Assembly: GCA_903821995.1 (NCBI GenBank)
Contig: CAIJNI010000080.1
Coordinates: 1 to 64,000 of the forward strand
Direction: 5' to 3'
Length of the DNA stretch: 64,000 bases
Origin: an uncultured beta proteobacterium
Lineage (GTDB): Bacteria > Pseudomonadota > Gammaproteobacteria > Burkholderiales > Burkholderiaceae
The position numbers and the translations under genes are program-made. Every line of letters starts with the position of its first letter. Position 1 is the stretch's first letter. This document shows, piece after piece, positions 62,291 through 64,000 of this stretch. A model generated the notes under the pieces. The model searched no databases. It worked only from the letters and a program-made list of their open reading frames with translations, and was not told the DNA's origin.

Positions 62291-64000
62291 TTAAAAAGTT
62301 CTTACTTTAGGTGGAATGGACTCAGCTGTGAGGGGCTGTAAATTCACGGCTTTATAAGACAAATGATTATTATCTTTAAACCACAAAGTGTGTTTCATCC
62401 AGTTTTCGTCATCACGTTCAGGGCAATCATCATGAGCATGTGCGCCACGACTTTCTTGACGAGCAGCAGCAGAAAACATCGTTGCATTTGCTGTCTCAAT
62501 TATATTAGCAAGCTCTAGAGCTTCCACACGGGCTGTGTTAAAAGTTTTTGATTTGTCTTTAAGGTGAATATTCTTAGCGCGCTCTGTCAACTCAGTCATC
62601 TGGCGAGTTCCTTCGTCCATAATGGCTTGAGTTCTAAAAACACCACAATGCTTTTGCATCGTAGCGCGAATATCATTAGCAACATCCTGCGTGTATTCAC
62701 CCGATGTTGAATTATCAAGAACTGCTAGTCTTTCCAAAGGTTGGTCTGCAGCATTAGCGGGGAGTGACTTATGCTCTTTTTGTTTAAGTGCTGAAGCCAC
62801 TACATGGTTACCTGCTGCACGACCGAATACGAGTAAATCTAATAAAGAATTCGTACCTAAGCGATTTGCGCCGTGAACTGAAACACATGAACATTCGCCA
62901 ACCGCATATAAGCCATTGACAACACTATTATTGTCACCAAACTTAGGCGCCACGACCTGTCCATGAATATTCGTTGGAATACCGCCCATCTGGTAATGAA
63001 TCGTTGGGACAACAGGAATTGGCTCTTTAGTCACATCGATATTTGCAAAGTTGATTCCAATTTCGTAAACCGAAGGCAAACGTTTATGAATTGTTTCTGC
63101 GCCAATATGCGTTAGATCTAAAACAACATAATCACCGTTAGGACCGCAACCTCGTCCTTCTTTAATTTCTTGATCCATTGAACGGGAAACAAAATCTCGT
63201 GGAGCTAAATCTTTAAGGGTTGGTGCATAGCGCTCCATAAAGCGTTCGCCATCTTTATTTCTTAATATGCCACCTTCACCGCGACAACCCTCAGTTAACA
63301 AAACACCAGCCCCAGCAACGCCAGTAGGATGAAATTGCCAAAACTCCATATCCTCAAGTGGTAATCCAGCACGGGCAGCCATTCCCATTCCATCGCCAGT
63401 ATTAATAAAGGCATTTGTTGAAGCTTGCCAAATCCTGCCTGCTCCACCTGTGGCCAACATCGTACACTTTGCTTCGAGAATATGAATATCCCCAGTTTCC
63501 ATTTCCATAGCTGTTACACCAAGAACATCACCTTCTTGATTACGAATCAAATCTAACGCCATCCACTCAACGAAGAAATGAGTTCTTGCTCTAACGTTTC
63601 TTTGATAAAGGGTGTGCAACATAGCATGGCCCGTTCTATCCGCTGCAGCACATGCCCGCTGGACAGCTTTTTCACCGTAATTAGCTGTGTGTCCGCCAAA
63701 AGGACGTTGATAAATGGTACCATCCGCGTTGCGATCAAATGGCATACCAAAGTGCTCTAACTCATAGACGACTTTAGGAGCTTCACGACACATAAATTCA
63801 ATCGCATCTTGATCCCCTAACCAATCTGACCCTTTGATGGTGTCATAAAAATGGTAATGCCAGTTATCTTCACTCATGTTTCCAAGTGATGCACCAATAC
63901 CACCTTGCGCAGCAACAGTATGAGACCTGGTCGGAAATACTTTAGATAAAACGGCGACATTAAGACCTGCTTCGGCAAGCTGTAAGGAGGCGCGCATACC
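62291..64000 (-). CDS. sdhA: Succinate dehydrogenase flavoprotein subunit (5' end outside window)
   Basis: Catalytic FAD subunit of complex II, oxidising succinate to fumarate. The window edge cuts off the N-terminus including the first part of the dinucleotide-binding glycines; the visible frame starts GMRASLQLAEAGLNV and the M there is internal. Visible are SHTVAAQGGIGASLGN (FAD-linking histidine), QFHPTGV, TEGCRGEGG, the catalytic arginine region APRDFVSRSM, and HGANRLGTNSLLDLLVFGRAAG. It ends with PPKVRTF. Confidence 0.98.
   Translation of the reverse strand, partial: GMRASLQLAEAGLNVAVLSKVFPTRSHTVAAQGGIGASLGNMSEDNWHYHFYDTIKGSDWLGDQDAIEFMCREAPKVVYELEHFGMPFDRNADGTIYQRPFGGHTANYGEKAVQRACAAADRTGHAMLHTLYQRNVRARTHFFVEWMALDLIRNQEGDVLGVTAMEMETGDIHILEAKCTMLATGGAGRIWQASTNAFINTGDGMGMAARAGLPLEDMEFWQFHPTGVAGAGVLLTEGCRGEGGILRNKDGERFMERYAPTLKDLAPRDFVSRSMDQEIKEGRGCGPNGDYVVLDLTHIGAETIHKRLPSVYEIGINFANIDVTKEPIPVVPTIHYQMGGIPTNIHGQVVAPKFGDNNSVVNGLYAVGECSCVSVHGANRLGTNSLLDLLVFGRAAGNHVVASALKQKEHKSLPANAADQPLERLAVLDNSTSGEYTQDVANDIRATMQKHCGVFRTQAIMDEGTRQMTELTERAKNIHLKDKSKTFNTARVEALELANIIETANATMFSAAARQESRGAHAHDDCPERDDENWMKHTLWFKDNNHLSYKAVNLQPLTAESIPPKVRTF

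Overview
The window is a dense, AT-rich stretch of bacterial chromosome made almost entirely of housekeeping genes. Gene content and order point to Burkholderiales (Betaproteobacteria), close to Polynucleobacter or a similar small-genome aquatic lineage. The supporting blocks are sdhA-sdhB-sdhE-gltA, leuC-leuD-leuB-asd-fimV-truA-trpF-trpB-trpA-accD-folC-dedD-cvpA-purF-metZ, the lpx/bam/uppS/frr/pyrH/tsf/rpsB block, a TctC/Bug-type periplasmic binding protein and RnfH. The placement is inferred from protein families and synteny; there is no rRNA or tRNA in the window to confirm it. Spacers are mostly under 100 bp. I see no insertion sequence, prophage, CRISPR array or tRNA gene.

Layout. 1-4040 (minus): GMP synthesis (guaB-guaA) and the small ratA-rnfH pair. 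4127-7052 (plus): smpB, then a two-gene cassette encoding a circularly permuted ATP-grasp enzyme and an alpha-E protein. 7095-10360: phosphoenolpyruvate synthase (ppsA, minus) divergent from its regulator ppsR (plus). 10370-24289 (minus): a long envelope and translation block running rpsB, tsf, pyrH, frr, uppS, cdsA, dxr, bamA, skp, lpxD, fabZ, lpxA, lpxB, rnhB and an rRNA methyltransferase; rseP is not at its usual place between dxr and bamA. 24441-27858 (plus): map and glnD. 27875-34678 (minus): smc, zipA, ligA. 34815-39186 (plus): dapD, an ArsC/YffB-like protein, dapE, prmB, and an orphan tctC with its own promoter and terminator. 39253-64000 (minus): a very long co-directional run from sdhA (cut by the window edge) through gltA, leucine and tryptophan synthesis, asd, fimV, truA, accD, folC, dedD, cvpA, purF and metZ to radA and a thioesterase.

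How the genes work together. The window covers precursor supply (TCA entry, Leu, Trp, Met, Lys/DAP, purine), lipid A and outer-membrane assembly, isoprenoid carrier synthesis, cell division and chromosome condensation, and nitrogen sensing (GlnD). This fits a free-living prototroph rather than a host-restricted symbiont.

Points worth a second look: a frame-disrupted second FimV-like gene with an entericidin-like lipoprotein beside the intact fimV; the ATP-grasp/alpha-E pair without its usual partners; a structured rpsB leader with a possible pseudoknot next to the ribosome-binding site; the missing rseP and dapC; a leuB terminator that overlaps the last codons; and a strong tctC promoter overlapped by nested palindromes.
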